Assembly (NCBI RefSeq): GCF_003418935.1
Contig: NZ_QVMT01000013.1
Span: 87,301 to 151,300 of the forward strand
Origin: Emticicia sp. C21
Lineage (GTDB): Bacteria > Bacteroidota > Bacteroidia > Cytophagales > Spirosomataceae
DNA: 64,000 nucleotides
Direction of reading: 5' to 3'
A program made the position numbers and the translations under genes. The notes below the pieces were generated by a model that was not told the DNA's origin, did not search any database, and was given only the letters and a program-made list of their open reading frames with translations. Positions 45,717-52,812 of this stretch are shown one piece after another. Every line of letters starts with the position of its first letter. Positions within the stretch are counted from its first letter, which is position 1.

Positions 45717-46021
45717 TTAACGAATAATTTTCAGTTTTTCGACCAATTGTGCTGATACACTTTCGGCATATACACCATACGCATTTACTAAAACACCTTT
45801 TACATTTACCGATGGGAAGATATAGCATATACCACTACTTCATCGTCAGGGTCGGTTTCTCCCTCAAAACGATACACTTTATCAATCTGAAACTCATCGG
45901 GTTGCAGACTGGTATCATTGGTATGGCAATACAATACTTCTTCTTTCAGATTAAAATTATGATTATAGCCCTGGCTCACTAAAGCGTTGATGGCATCAGC
46001 GGAAGTATCGTAGGTAGTCAT
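45717..46021 (-). pseudogene. small conserved protein gene with a frameshift (so-called PRPP-synthetase-like family)
   Basis: An open frame from 46021 encodes 71 residues (MTTYDTSADAINALVSQGY...YAISSHR) and stops at 45806. In the frame starting with GTA at about 45807 the chain continues VNVKGVLVNAYGVYAESV and then SAQLVEKLKIIR, and stops at 45717-45719, directly before the hisD ATG. The joined product of about 100 residues resembles a short Bacteroidota protein family often labelled phosphoribosylpyrophosphate synthetase, though too small to be that enzyme. A one-base loss (or two-base gain) near 45807 explains the break. It may be a real mutation, a sequencing error or, less likely, programmed frameshifting. 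Confidence 0.75.
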
Positions 46022-46042
46022 GGTAGGTTGGTTTAGATTCTA

Positions 46043-46912
46043 TTAATAAATCATTTTCTCGATAGGAATTACAAGAATGCCCTCTGCTCCTGCGCCACGA
46101 ATTGCTTCAATGTTTTCCCAGAACTGATTTTCTTCTAGTACCGAATGAATTGAACTCCAACCCGGCATAGCCAAAGGCACGATGGTTGGGCTCTTCATAC
46201 CCGGAATCATATTGATAATATCGTTCAGCTTTTCGTTGGGCGCATTCAACAGAATATACTTGTAATTCTGAGCTGTTTGCACGGCTCTTACTCTGAATAA
46301 CAATTTATTAAGTGTTTCGTGCTTTTCCTTGCTTAATTTTTTATTGGTAATCAGAATGGCCTCAGATTTGAAGATAGCCTCTACCTCTTTCAGACCATTG
46401 CTTAGCAGTGTACTACCTGAGCTTACAATATCGCAAACGCCTTCTGCCAGGCCAATACTTGGCGCAATTTCAACTGAACCACTAATTTCATGTATTTCTG
46501 CTTTTACTCCTTTGCTTTTTAAGAAGTTACCCAAAATGCGTGGATAAGAGGTAGCGATACTTTTGCCATTAAAATCTTCTACTCCATTGTATTCTACTCC
46601 TCGAGGAACGGCGATAGATAAGCGGCATTTTGAGAAGCCTAAGCGATAGGTTACATCTGCCTTGCGGTTTGACTCCACAAATACATTTTCACCTACAATA
46701 CCGATGTCGGCTACACCGTCTTCAACATAGCCCGGAATATCATCATCTCTTAAAAAAAGGAACTCTGCAGGAAAGTTAGAGGAAGAGGTTTTGAGTTTGC
46801 CTGTACCACTCTCGAATTTAATTCCACATTCTTTGAAAAGTCCAAATGAGTCTTCACTTAACCTGCCGGATTTCTGAAGGGCTATACGTAAAATTGAATC
46901 TTTATTTAACAT
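46043..46912 (-). CDS. hisG: ATP phosphoribosyltransferase, long form
   Basis: The 289-residue enzyme catalyses the first step of histidine synthesis, joining ATP and PRPP. The start matches HisG (LRIALQKSGRLSEDSFGLFKECG) and the PRPP-binding region is seen as DIVSSGSTLLSNGLKE. A C-terminal regulatory domain (about 212-289) makes it the long, hexameric, histidine-inhibited form that needs no HisZ. It heads the operon hisG, frameshifted small gene, hisD. The upstream gap on the minus strand is AT-rich and shared with the divergent small-peptide unit at 47021-47287. Confidence 0.96.
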   Translation of the reverse strand: MLNKDSILRIALQKSGRLSEDSFGLFKECGIKFESGTGKLKTSSSNFPAEFLFLRDDDIPGYVEDGVADIGIVGENVFVESNRKADVTYRLGFSKCRLSIAVPRGVEYNGVEDFNGKSIATSYPRILGNFLKSKGVKAEIHEISGSVEIAPSIGLAEGVCDIVSSGSTLLSNGLKEVEAIFKSEAILITNKKLSKEKHETLNKLLFRVRAVQTAQNYKYILLNAPNEKLNDIINMIPGMKSPTIVPLAMPGWSSIHSVLEENQFWENIEAIRGAGAEGILVIPIEKMIY

Positions 46913-47020
46913 TTACTTGTGATTTCATTGAAAAGTCTGCAAAAATACATTATGGAACGGTTTTTGCAAAGTGATTAGAATAGTATAAAAAAAAAGTACA
47001 AGTTTTAATATTAATTTAAC

Positions 47021-47051
47021 TTGAAAAAACTTTGGTTTTATATTAACTTTA
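47021..47051 (+). promoter_or_regulatory. Bacteroidota-type promoter of the small-peptide unit
   Basis: TTG at 47021-47023 and TAACTTTA at 47044-47051 are separated by 20 bases, close to the TTTG / TAnnTTTG arrangement of this phylum (one mismatch at the last base). A transcript would start near 47058 and run about 225 bases to the terminator at 47251-47287, giving a leader of about 50 bases before the ATG at 47109. Confidence 0.5.
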
Positions 47052-47108
47052 CCTCGTCGTAAAGAGTTTCCAAATCTATCCTAAACACTAAAGTAATCTC
47101 TAGAAATC

Positions 47109-47240
47109 ATGAGACAATCGGTACATCTTAGCTACCGCTCATCACGTGCGGTACCCTACACTAAAACCAAAAAGGTAATTTCAGTAATTATTATTGCATC
47201 AATCTGTTTGTTAGCGATTTTTTTCTGATTTCAAGTGAGT
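47109..47240 (+). CDS. small membrane peptide, 43 residues, function unknown
   Basis: An ATG at 47109 opens a 43-codon frame. The product has a basic N-terminal half (MRQSVHLSYRSSRAVPYTKT then KK) followed by a single hydrophobic segment, VISVIIIASICLLAIFF, and a short SDFK end, so it would sit in the inner membrane with one helix. It has its own upstream promoter-like sequence and a strong terminator 10 bases after the stop, which together define a compact unit. I do not recognise the family. The region could instead work as a small RNA, with the frame open by chance. Confidence 0.5.
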
Positions 47241-47250
47241 GAAAATGAAG

Positions 47251-47287
47251 AGCACATAATCTAAAAATTATGTGCTCTTTTTATTAA
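47251..47287 (+). terminator. strong rho-independent terminator of the small-peptide unit
   Basis: AGAGCACATAAT (47251-47262) and ATTATGTGCTCT (47269-47280) form a perfect 12-base stem with a 6-base loop, followed by TTTTATT. No larger gene ends here on the plus strand, so the terminator belongs to the short transcript from about 47058. Confidence 0.88.
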
Positions 47288-47354
47288 ATCACCATCCTTT
47301 AGCCTAACTTAGCCCCCGATTTTACTCTTATTCTTAATTCTAAACGAACACTTC

Positions 47355-49205
47355 ATGAAAAAAATCCTCTTTTTCGTGCTGGTCTCTTTTGCGGCCATTG
47401 CACAGAACGACTTTGTCAAACAAAACTATACCAAGTACGAGTACAAGATACCAATGAGAGACGGTACTAAATTGCACACAGCTGTATATGTACCTAATAA
47501 TGCATCTGAGACGATTAAATATCCGATAATGATGCAGCGAACCTGCTATAGTGTAGCGCCTTACGGAGAAGGTAAATATCCGACAAGACTTGGACCTTCA
47601 AGCTTTTTAATGAAAGACAAATATATTTTTGTGTATCAGGATGTAAGAGGTCGCTGGATGTCGGAAGGTACATGGACAAATATGACTCCAAATAATCCGG
47701 GCAATGAGGCTTCAACTCCGGTTGATGAAAGCTCGGATACCTATGATACCATTGAATGGTTACTAAACAATGTGAAATATAATACAGGTAAAGTTGGCCA
47801 ATGGGGTATCTCCTATCCGGGCTTTTATACAGTGGCTGGTGCGGTTGATGCTCACCCGGCCTTAAAAGCTTCTTCTCCACAAGCGCCGGTAAGTGATTTC
47901 TTCTTTGATGATTTTCATCATAATGGTGCTTTCATACAGGCTTATATTTTTACATTCCCAGTTTTTGGTGTGCAACATTCAAGCCCAACTACGCAAGCCT
48001 GGTATCAGATGATTAATATCAGTGATATGAAAGATGGGTATCAGTTTCAGTTGGATTTAGGTCCGTTGAAGAATGCTAATAAATATTATAAGGACAACTT
48101 TTACTGGCAGGAAACAGTAGAACACCCAAATTACGATTCATTCTGGCAAAAGAGAAGCATCTTACCACATTTAAAAAACGTAAAGCACGCCGTTATGACC
48201 GTAGGTGGTTGGTTTGATGCGGAAGATTTATATGGCCCGTTGAATGTTTACAAGAAAATTGAGAAGAATAATCCGGGCACTTATAACACTTTAGTAATGG
48301 GTCCATTTGGACACGGTCGCTGGTCGGCTGAAACAGGACATACTATGCACAGCAATGTATATTTTGGCGATAGTATTGCTACATTTTATCAGAAGAATAT
48401 CGAAGCCCAGTTTTTTACCCACTTCCTGAAAGGGCCAGGCGATGGAAAAACAGGTTTACCTGATGCCTATTTATTTGATACAGGAAACAAAGAATGGAAA
48501 CAATTTGACAAATGGCCATCGGCTTCTGCCCAGAAACTGACTTTTTATCTGAATAGTGATGGCAAACTTGCCCAGACTAAATCTGCTAAAGTAACAGCCA
48601 GCACTTATATAAGCGATCCTAAAAAGCCGGTGCCTTACAGTGAAGACTTAACTTCTATGGCAAATTTCACTCCATTTGCCTATATGTCAGAAGACCAACG
48701 CTTTGCAGCCAGACGTCCTGATGTGTTGGTATTTGAGACAGATGTGCTGACAGATGATATTACTTTAGGCGGTGAGATTTTTGCCAAGCTGAAAGTGAGT
48801 ACTACCGGAAGCGATGCTGACTGGATAGTAAAACTGATAGATGTGTATCCTGCCAATGAACCGAATCACCCATACATGCCTGATAAAAAAATGCTAATGG
48901 CTAATTACCATCAAATGGTACGCAGTGAAGTATTGAGAGGTAGATTCAGAAATAGTTTTGAAAAACCCGAAGCAACTGTGCCGAATAAGGTAACAGATAT
49001 TAATTTCCAGTTGCAGGATGTATTACATACATTCAAGAAAGGGCACAAAATACAGATTCAGGTACAAAGCACCTGGTTCCCGTTAATTGATCGCAACCCT
49101 CAGAAATTTGTACCGAACATTTTTAAAGCCGATGAAGCAGACTTTATCAAGGCAACCCATAAGGTTTATTCAGATTCTAAAATCGAAGTAGAGGTTTTAA
49201 AATAG
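47355..49205 (+). CDS. CocE/NonD-type (S15 X-Pro peptidase-like) exported hydrolase
   Basis: The 616-residue protein has a signal peptide (about 1-17). The alpha/beta-hydrolase domain has nucleophile Ser153 in WGISYPGFYT; GGWFDAEDLYGPL (Asp) and GPFGHGRWS (His) complete a likely triad. An all-beta C-terminal domain (about 385-616), including SDADWIVKLIDVYP, is typical of the X-Pro dipeptidyl peptidase C-terminal fold. Relatives include alpha-amino-acid ester hydrolases and glutaryl acylases, so activity may be on acyl amino-acid esters or peptides. It is exported, probably to the periplasm. It appears monocistronic. Confidence 0.92.
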   Translation: MKKILFFVLVSFAAIAQNDFVKQNYTKYEYKIPMRDGTKLHTAVYVPNNASETIKYPIMMQRTCYSVAPYGEGKYPTRLGPSSFLMKDKYIFVYQDVRGRWMSEGTWTNMTPNNPGNEASTPVDESSDTYDTIEWLLNNVKYNTGKVGQWGISYPGFYTVAGAVDAHPALKASSPQAPVSDFFFDDFHHNGAFIQAYIFTFPVFGVQHSSPTTQAWYQMINISDMKDGYQFQLDLGPLKNANKYYKDNFYWQETVEHPNYDSFWQKRSILPHLKNVKHAVMTVGGWFDAEDLYGPLNVYKKIEKNNPGTYNTLVMGPFGHGRWSAETGHTMHSNVYFGDSIATFYQKNIEAQFFTHFLKGPGDGKTGLPDAYLFDTGNKEWKQFDKWPSASAQKLTFYLNSDGKLAQTKSAKVTASTYISDPKKPVPYSEDLTSMANFTPFAYMSEDQRFAARRPDVLVFETDVLTDDITLGGEIFAKLKVSTTGSDADWIVKLIDVYPANEPNHPYMPDKKMLMANYHQMVRSEVLRGRFRNSFEKPEATVPNKVTDINFQLQDVLHTFKKGHKIQIQVQSTWFPLIDRNPQKFVPNIFKADEADFIKATHKVYSDSKIEVEVLK

Positions 49206-49283
49206 TAGATTAGTTATTTGAAAAATATTTAAAAAAATGCTACCGCTCGATAATTTTTGGCACGTATTTTGGTAATACTTTAT

Positions 49284-49454
49284 TACCTATACGAAGAGAT
49301 ATGAGAGGTAAGAATAGGTAGCATTAATCAAGATAATATGATAATTATATATTAAAAATTTTATTACTCTAATCGACACTCTACTTAATGTCGACGGGTA
49401 AGATTCATCGTGTATTAAACAAAAAAATCGCCGCATTTTGTGGCGTTTTTTTTT
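49284..49454 (+). ncRNA. candidate structured small RNA
   Basis: This gap of 353 bases has no convincing gene but holds a -7-like TACTTTAT at 49276-49283, a hairpin-forming GGTAATA/TATTACC pair (49271-49287), a long-range 9-base pair AATGCTACC / GGTAGCATT around 49237-49325, a CGACA/TGTCG pair near 49373-49393 and a strong terminator at 49429-49454. It is at the same time distant from both flanking coding starts. The predicted transcript is about 170 bases. The 16-base spacer to a TTG box is short, so the promoter is uncertain. Only tiny frames (e.g. six codons at 49301) exist inside. Confidence 0.4.
49429..49454 (+). terminator. rho-independent terminator of the candidate small RNA
   Basis: CGCCGC (49429-49434) and GTGGCG (49440-49445) pair with one G:T across an ATTTT loop, preceded by seven A and followed by nine T. 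It lies about 225 bases after the CocE-like stop, too far to be its natural terminator without a long 3' region. Confidence 0.85.
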
Positions 49455-49558
49455 GTGGTTATTTTGCTTTGATTAACTTAAAATCCTGTTTGTGTGGAAT
49501 TAATCTTAACACTTTTAGTTGAAATTGGTTAATCTTACAAACTAACACATATCACACA

Positions 49559-50023
49559 ATGACAATGATTGAAAATAACAATGATCTGGCAGGTAAACTT
49601 CCAAAAACTCCTTATCCAGAATTAAAAAAATTACAACCTCTGGTTGGCAAATGGAAAATAACAGGTGACGATAATTTGGTAGCCACGTCTAATTATGAAT
49701 GGATGGAGGGTGGGTTCTTTCTGATTCATCATTTTGACCTCACCCAAGGCCAAGAAAAGCATAAGGGGGTAGAATATATTGGTTTTAACGAAGCCACTCA
49801 ATCACTGCGGTCGAGGTTAATGGATATAGACGGAAGTAATTTTTCTTACACCTACGAAATAGAAGGTCATACCTTTTGGTATTGGTTCGGCGATAGAGGC
49901 TCAGGCAATTATAGTAAATCTACTTTTAATGAAGATTTTACTGCTTATGAAGGGAAATGGCAATGGCCAAACCCTGATGGCTCAACGGGAGGATTTAGTT
50001 TTAAAGCTGAAAAGATTGGATAG
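49559..50023 (+). CDS. DUF1579-like lipocalin-fold protein
   Basis: The 154-residue protein has no signal peptide. The central pattern (PELKKLQPLVGKWKITGDD, YEWMEGGFFLIHHFD, GVEYIGFNEATQ, Trp-rich C-terminus) fits small DUF1579-type beta-barrels that are common in soil bacteria and are usually annotated as hypothetical. An alternative start is the ATG at 49565. It is probably cytoplasmic and binds a small molecule; no function is known. A terminator follows at 50031, so it is a single-gene unit. Confidence 0.75.
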   Translation: MTMIENNNDLAGKLPKTPYPELKKLQPLVGKWKITGDDNLVATSNYEWMEGGFFLIHHFDLTQGQEKHKGVEYIGFNEATQSLRSRLMDIDGSNFSYTYEIEGHTFWYWFGDRGSGNYSKSTFNEDFTAYEGKWQWPNPDGSTGGFSFKAEKIG

Positions 50024-50030
50024 TCTCTTT

Positions 50031-50062
50031 AAACCCTTTTGAATAATTTCAGAAGGGTTTTT
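50031..50062 (+). terminator. rho-independent terminator
   Basis: AAACCCTT (50031-50038) pairs with AAGGGTTT (50053-50060), the stem extended by TGA/TCA pairs inside, followed by TT; 8 bases after the stop of the DUF1579-like gene. Confidence 0.8.
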
Positions 50063-50168
50063 AGTATTTACTGGTTTATTAAATAGTCAGGCAGACGATT
50101 ATCTCGCTCAAAAAATAAATATTTTTCTTGCACTCCTGTTGCACGGGTTTCTTACCTACATTTGCTGC

Positions 50169-50492
50169 ATGAACCAGTTTGCGAACATATTTTTGAGTTT
50201 TTATCTGTTATTTCTGGCGTGCATGCCTTGTCATGACACGGCAGAGAAAGTTGATGAAAAGGCTCAAACCGTTGTTCGTAGTCATACTGATTCTCAGGCA
50301 AGCCATGGTGTTGATTCAGACTTCTGTTCGCCTCTTTGTAGTTGTGCCTGTTGCGGTACGCTTATGATTTCACCGTACTTTGCACAAATCCCTGTTTTTA
50401 AGGTATTTTATGGCAAAGTAAAATTCCCTTACGAAACTCAAGATACCTCAAGCTATATATCCTTACTCTGGCAGCCGCCACAATTAGTTTAA
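50169..50492 (+). CDS. DUF6660-type small Cys/His-rich exported protein
   Basis: From the ATG at 50169 the product is 107 residues; a TTG start at 50139 was rejected because the signal-like segment begins at this ATG (MNQFANIFLSFYLLFLACMP). The mature part holds CHD, several His and a dense cluster, FCSPLCSCACCG, that looks able to bind a metal ion. Such small proteins occur in Bacteroidota next to metal-efflux or TonB receptor genes. Here a TonB receptor and a heavy-metal ATPase follow, so a role in periplasmic metal sensing or handling is inferred. A conspicuous hairpin lies between it and the receptor gene. Confidence 0.75.
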   Translation: MNQFANIFLSFYLLFLACMPCHDTAEKVDEKAQTVVRSHTDSQASHGVDSDFCSPLCSCACCGTLMISPYFAQIPVFKVFYGKVKFPYETQDTSSYISLLWQPPQLV

Positions 50493-50509
50493 TACGACTT
50501 AATGAAACA

Positions 50510-50537
50510 CATTATCCAGGGTAGAGCCTGGATAATG
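50510..50537 (+). other. intergenic hairpin in the metal locus
   Basis: CATTATCCAGG (50510-50520) and CCTGGATAATG (50527-50537) are a perfect 11-base inverted repeat with a 6-base loop, 18 bases after the DUF6660-type stop. The T-run expected of a terminator is absent. It could be an RNA-stability element or an operator for a metal-responsive regulator. Confidence 0.5.
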
Positions 50538-50596
50538 AATAGTGCTTACTTTTTCGGTAAGCCTTAAGGTTTATTGTATTAACTAATTTATGGCAA

Positions 50597-52774
50597 ATGA
50601 AAAGAATCATCTTATTATATATATTCATTATACTTACACAACTCTCTTTAGCACAAACACAACCCGGTATAATCATACCTGGTATTATTGTAAAAGATAG
50701 TAAAACCAAAGAGAGTCTGATTGGTGCAACAGTGGTTCTGAAAGGTAGCAAAATTGGTGGGACTACCGATATGGAGGGTAAAATCAGCCTGAAAGGTGCG
50801 ACTGATGGAGAGCAAACCATTCTCATTTCATTCATCGGCTATGCAAATGCTGAACAGAAAATTATTTTTCCTTTGAGTAATGACGTAGAAATACTTTTAG
50901 AAAGTGACAATGAGGAGTTGGAAGAGGTGGTGGTTTCTACAACTCGTATCAGCAGAAATATTGAGGATATACCTACACGTATTGAAGCCATTTCATTAGA
51001 AGAAATTGATGAAAAGGCCAATATGAGACCCAACAATGTATCTATGATTTTGCACGAAAGTACTGGGATTCAGGTGCAGCAAACGAGTTATACCTCTGCC
51101 AATCAGAGTATAAGAATACAAGGCCTTGACGGTAGGTATACGCAGATTCTGAAAGATGGTTTCCCGACCTTTGGAGGTTTTTCAAGTGGACTAAGTTTAT
51201 TAGACATTCCGCCATTAGACTTACGTCAGGTTGAAGTTATTAAAGGTTCTGCTTCAACGCTTTATGGTGGTGGAGCTATTGCCGGGGTTGTGAACTTTAT
51301 CTCGAAAGAACCGAAAGAAAAACCAGAGTTCTCGGCCATCATCAATCAGACAAGTACAGGAGGAGGAACTAATTTCAGTGCTTTTTCAGCAAAGAGAAAT
51401 CAGAAAGTAGGTTATTCCATGTTGGTTTCTGGTACTATTCAGAAACCTTATGATGTGGACAAAGATGACTTTACTGAAATTCCGAAAAGCAGGGATTTAA
51501 ATATTAATCCTCGAATTTTTGTCTATTTTAATGAGAAGAACAAATTAATACTGGGTAATTCAACCACATTTCAGAATCGATTTGGTGGAGACGTATTTGT
51601 GATTGATGGTAAAGCAGATAGTCAGCATAGTTATTTTGAAAAAAACGAGTCAGTACGGAACATTTCAACGTTGCAATTCAGCAGACAGATTTCTGAAAGC
51701 AAACAATTGATTTTCAAGCAAAGCTTTAGTCTATTCGACAGGCAGATTAAAATACCGGATTATAGTTTCAGAGGTTTGCAAACCAACGCTTATACCGATT
51801 TTTCATATATAATACATCAGGCAAAGCATGCCATTGTAGTTGGTGCGAATCTGATTTTTGACGATTTCAAAGAAAAAGAAAGCCTTAAACCACGCACTGA
51901 GAATAATTTTATTGCCGGAGTTTATGCGCAGGACAACTGGGATATAACTGAAAAGTTTTTGCTTGAAGGTGGATTCAGATTGGATTATGCAAAACGTCAT
52001 GATTTTTTTGCTTTGCCTCGTATTTCGGCACTGTATAAAATTTCTGAACATTGGAGCAGCCGATTAGGGGGAGGATTGGGTTATAAACTACCTACTATGT
52101 TTACAGAGGCAACTGAGACATTGGCTTTTCAGAATGTATTGGCGATTGGTAGTGATGCCAAAGCTGAGAAATCTTATGGAAGTACTTTAGATTTTAATTA
52201 TCAGAATACGAGCGGCGAGAATTTCAGTTTTACAGCTAACCAGATGTTTTTTATCACTCAAATTAATCAACCATTGGTTTTGAGAATGAATGCCAATAAT
52301 CAATTTTATTTTGAGAACGCCGCGAAACCGGTATTATCAAAAGGCTTTGAAACGAATGTAAGATTCACTTTTGCAGATTGGATAAAGTTTTTTGTAGGAT
52401 ATACTTTTACAGATGCAAAGGCTACTTATAAAAGTACGAATCAGACGGTTCCGTTATTGCCAAAAAATAAGGTAAATATGGCATTGCTAGCAGAAAAGCA
52501 TCAGAATTTCAAAGTCGGACTGGAAGGTTATTATTCTGACAGGCAAGTTTTAAGCGACGGACGATTAACACGATCTTTTTGGGAGTTTGGATTGTTTTTA
52601 GAAAAAAGCTTCGGTAAAATCAGCGTATTTGTTAACGCTGAAAATTTTACAGATACCCGACAAAACCGTTTTGAAAAAGTCGTTTCCGGTGCACATAATG
52701 CGCCACAATTTAATGAGGTCTTTACCCATACCGAAGGACGCTCATTCAATGGAGGGATAAAGATAAAGTTGTAA
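50597..52774 (+). CDS. TonB-dependent receptor, probably metal- or metallophore-related
   Basis: The 725-residue protein has a signal peptide (about 1-19), a carboxypeptidase-like domain (about 25-105), the EELEEVVVSTTRISRNIEDIPTRI-type TonB-box/plug transition (EEVVVSTTR near residue 112) and a plug with VIKGSASTLYGGGAIAGVVN. The 22-strand barrel ends GIKIKL. It is much shorter than the SusC proteins and has no SusD partner, so the cargo is a small complex such as a metal chelate rather than a glycan. The neighbours, a Cys/His-rich protein and a zinc/cadmium-type ATPase 38 bases downstream, point to divalent metals. Confidence 0.92.
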   Translation: MKRIILLYIFIILTQLSLAQTQPGIIIPGIIVKDSKTKESLIGATVVLKGSKIGGTTDMEGKISLKGATDGEQTILISFIGYANAEQKIIFPLSNDVEILLESDNEELEEVVVSTTRISRNIEDIPTRIEAISLEEIDEKANMRPNNVSMILHESTGIQVQQTSYTSANQSIRIQGLDGRYTQILKDGFPTFGGFSSGLSLLDIPPLDLRQVEVIKGSASTLYGGGAIAGVVNFISKEPKEKPEFSAIINQTSTGGGTNFSAFSAKRNQKVGYSMLVSGTIQKPYDVDKDDFTEIPKSRDLNINPRIFVYFNEKNKLILGNSTTFQNRFGGDVFVIDGKADSQHSYFEKNESVRNISTLQFSRQISESKQLIFKQSFSLFDRQIKIPDYSFRGLQTNAYTDFSYIIHQAKHAIVVGANLIFDDFKEKESLKPRTENNFIAGVYAQDNWDITEKFLLEGGFRLDYAKRHDFFALPRISALYKISEHWSSRLGGGLGYKLPTMFTEATETLAFQNVLAIGSDAKAEKSYGSTLDFNYQNTSGENFSFTANQMFFITQINQPLVLRMNANNQFYFENAAKPVLSKGFETNVRFTFADWIKFFVGYTFTDAKATYKSTNQTVPLLPKNKVNMALLAEKHQNFKVGLEGYYSDRQVLSDGRLTRSFWEFGLFLEKSFGKISVFVNAENFTDTRQNRFEKVVSGAHNAPQFNEVFTHTEGRSFNGGIKIKL

Positions 52775-52812
52775 TAATTTCACTAAATACAGGTCTAAAA
52801 AACTAGCAATAT

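Noticed and set aside
45749-45982. Plus-strand frame of 77 codons over the frameshifted small gene
   Set aside because: It is antisense to a gene with recognisable protein similarity in two frames and shows no features of its own.
49388-49396. TCGACGGG near 49390 resembling the 5' end of tmRNA
   Set aside because: No tRNA-like domain, no CCA end, no tag-peptide frame and the unit is only about 170 bases, too short for tmRNA.
49388-49525. Possible 45-codon frame beginning MSTGKIHRVLNKK
   Set aside because: It runs straight through the terminator hairpin and T-run at 49429-49454, so it would not be transcribed as a gene.
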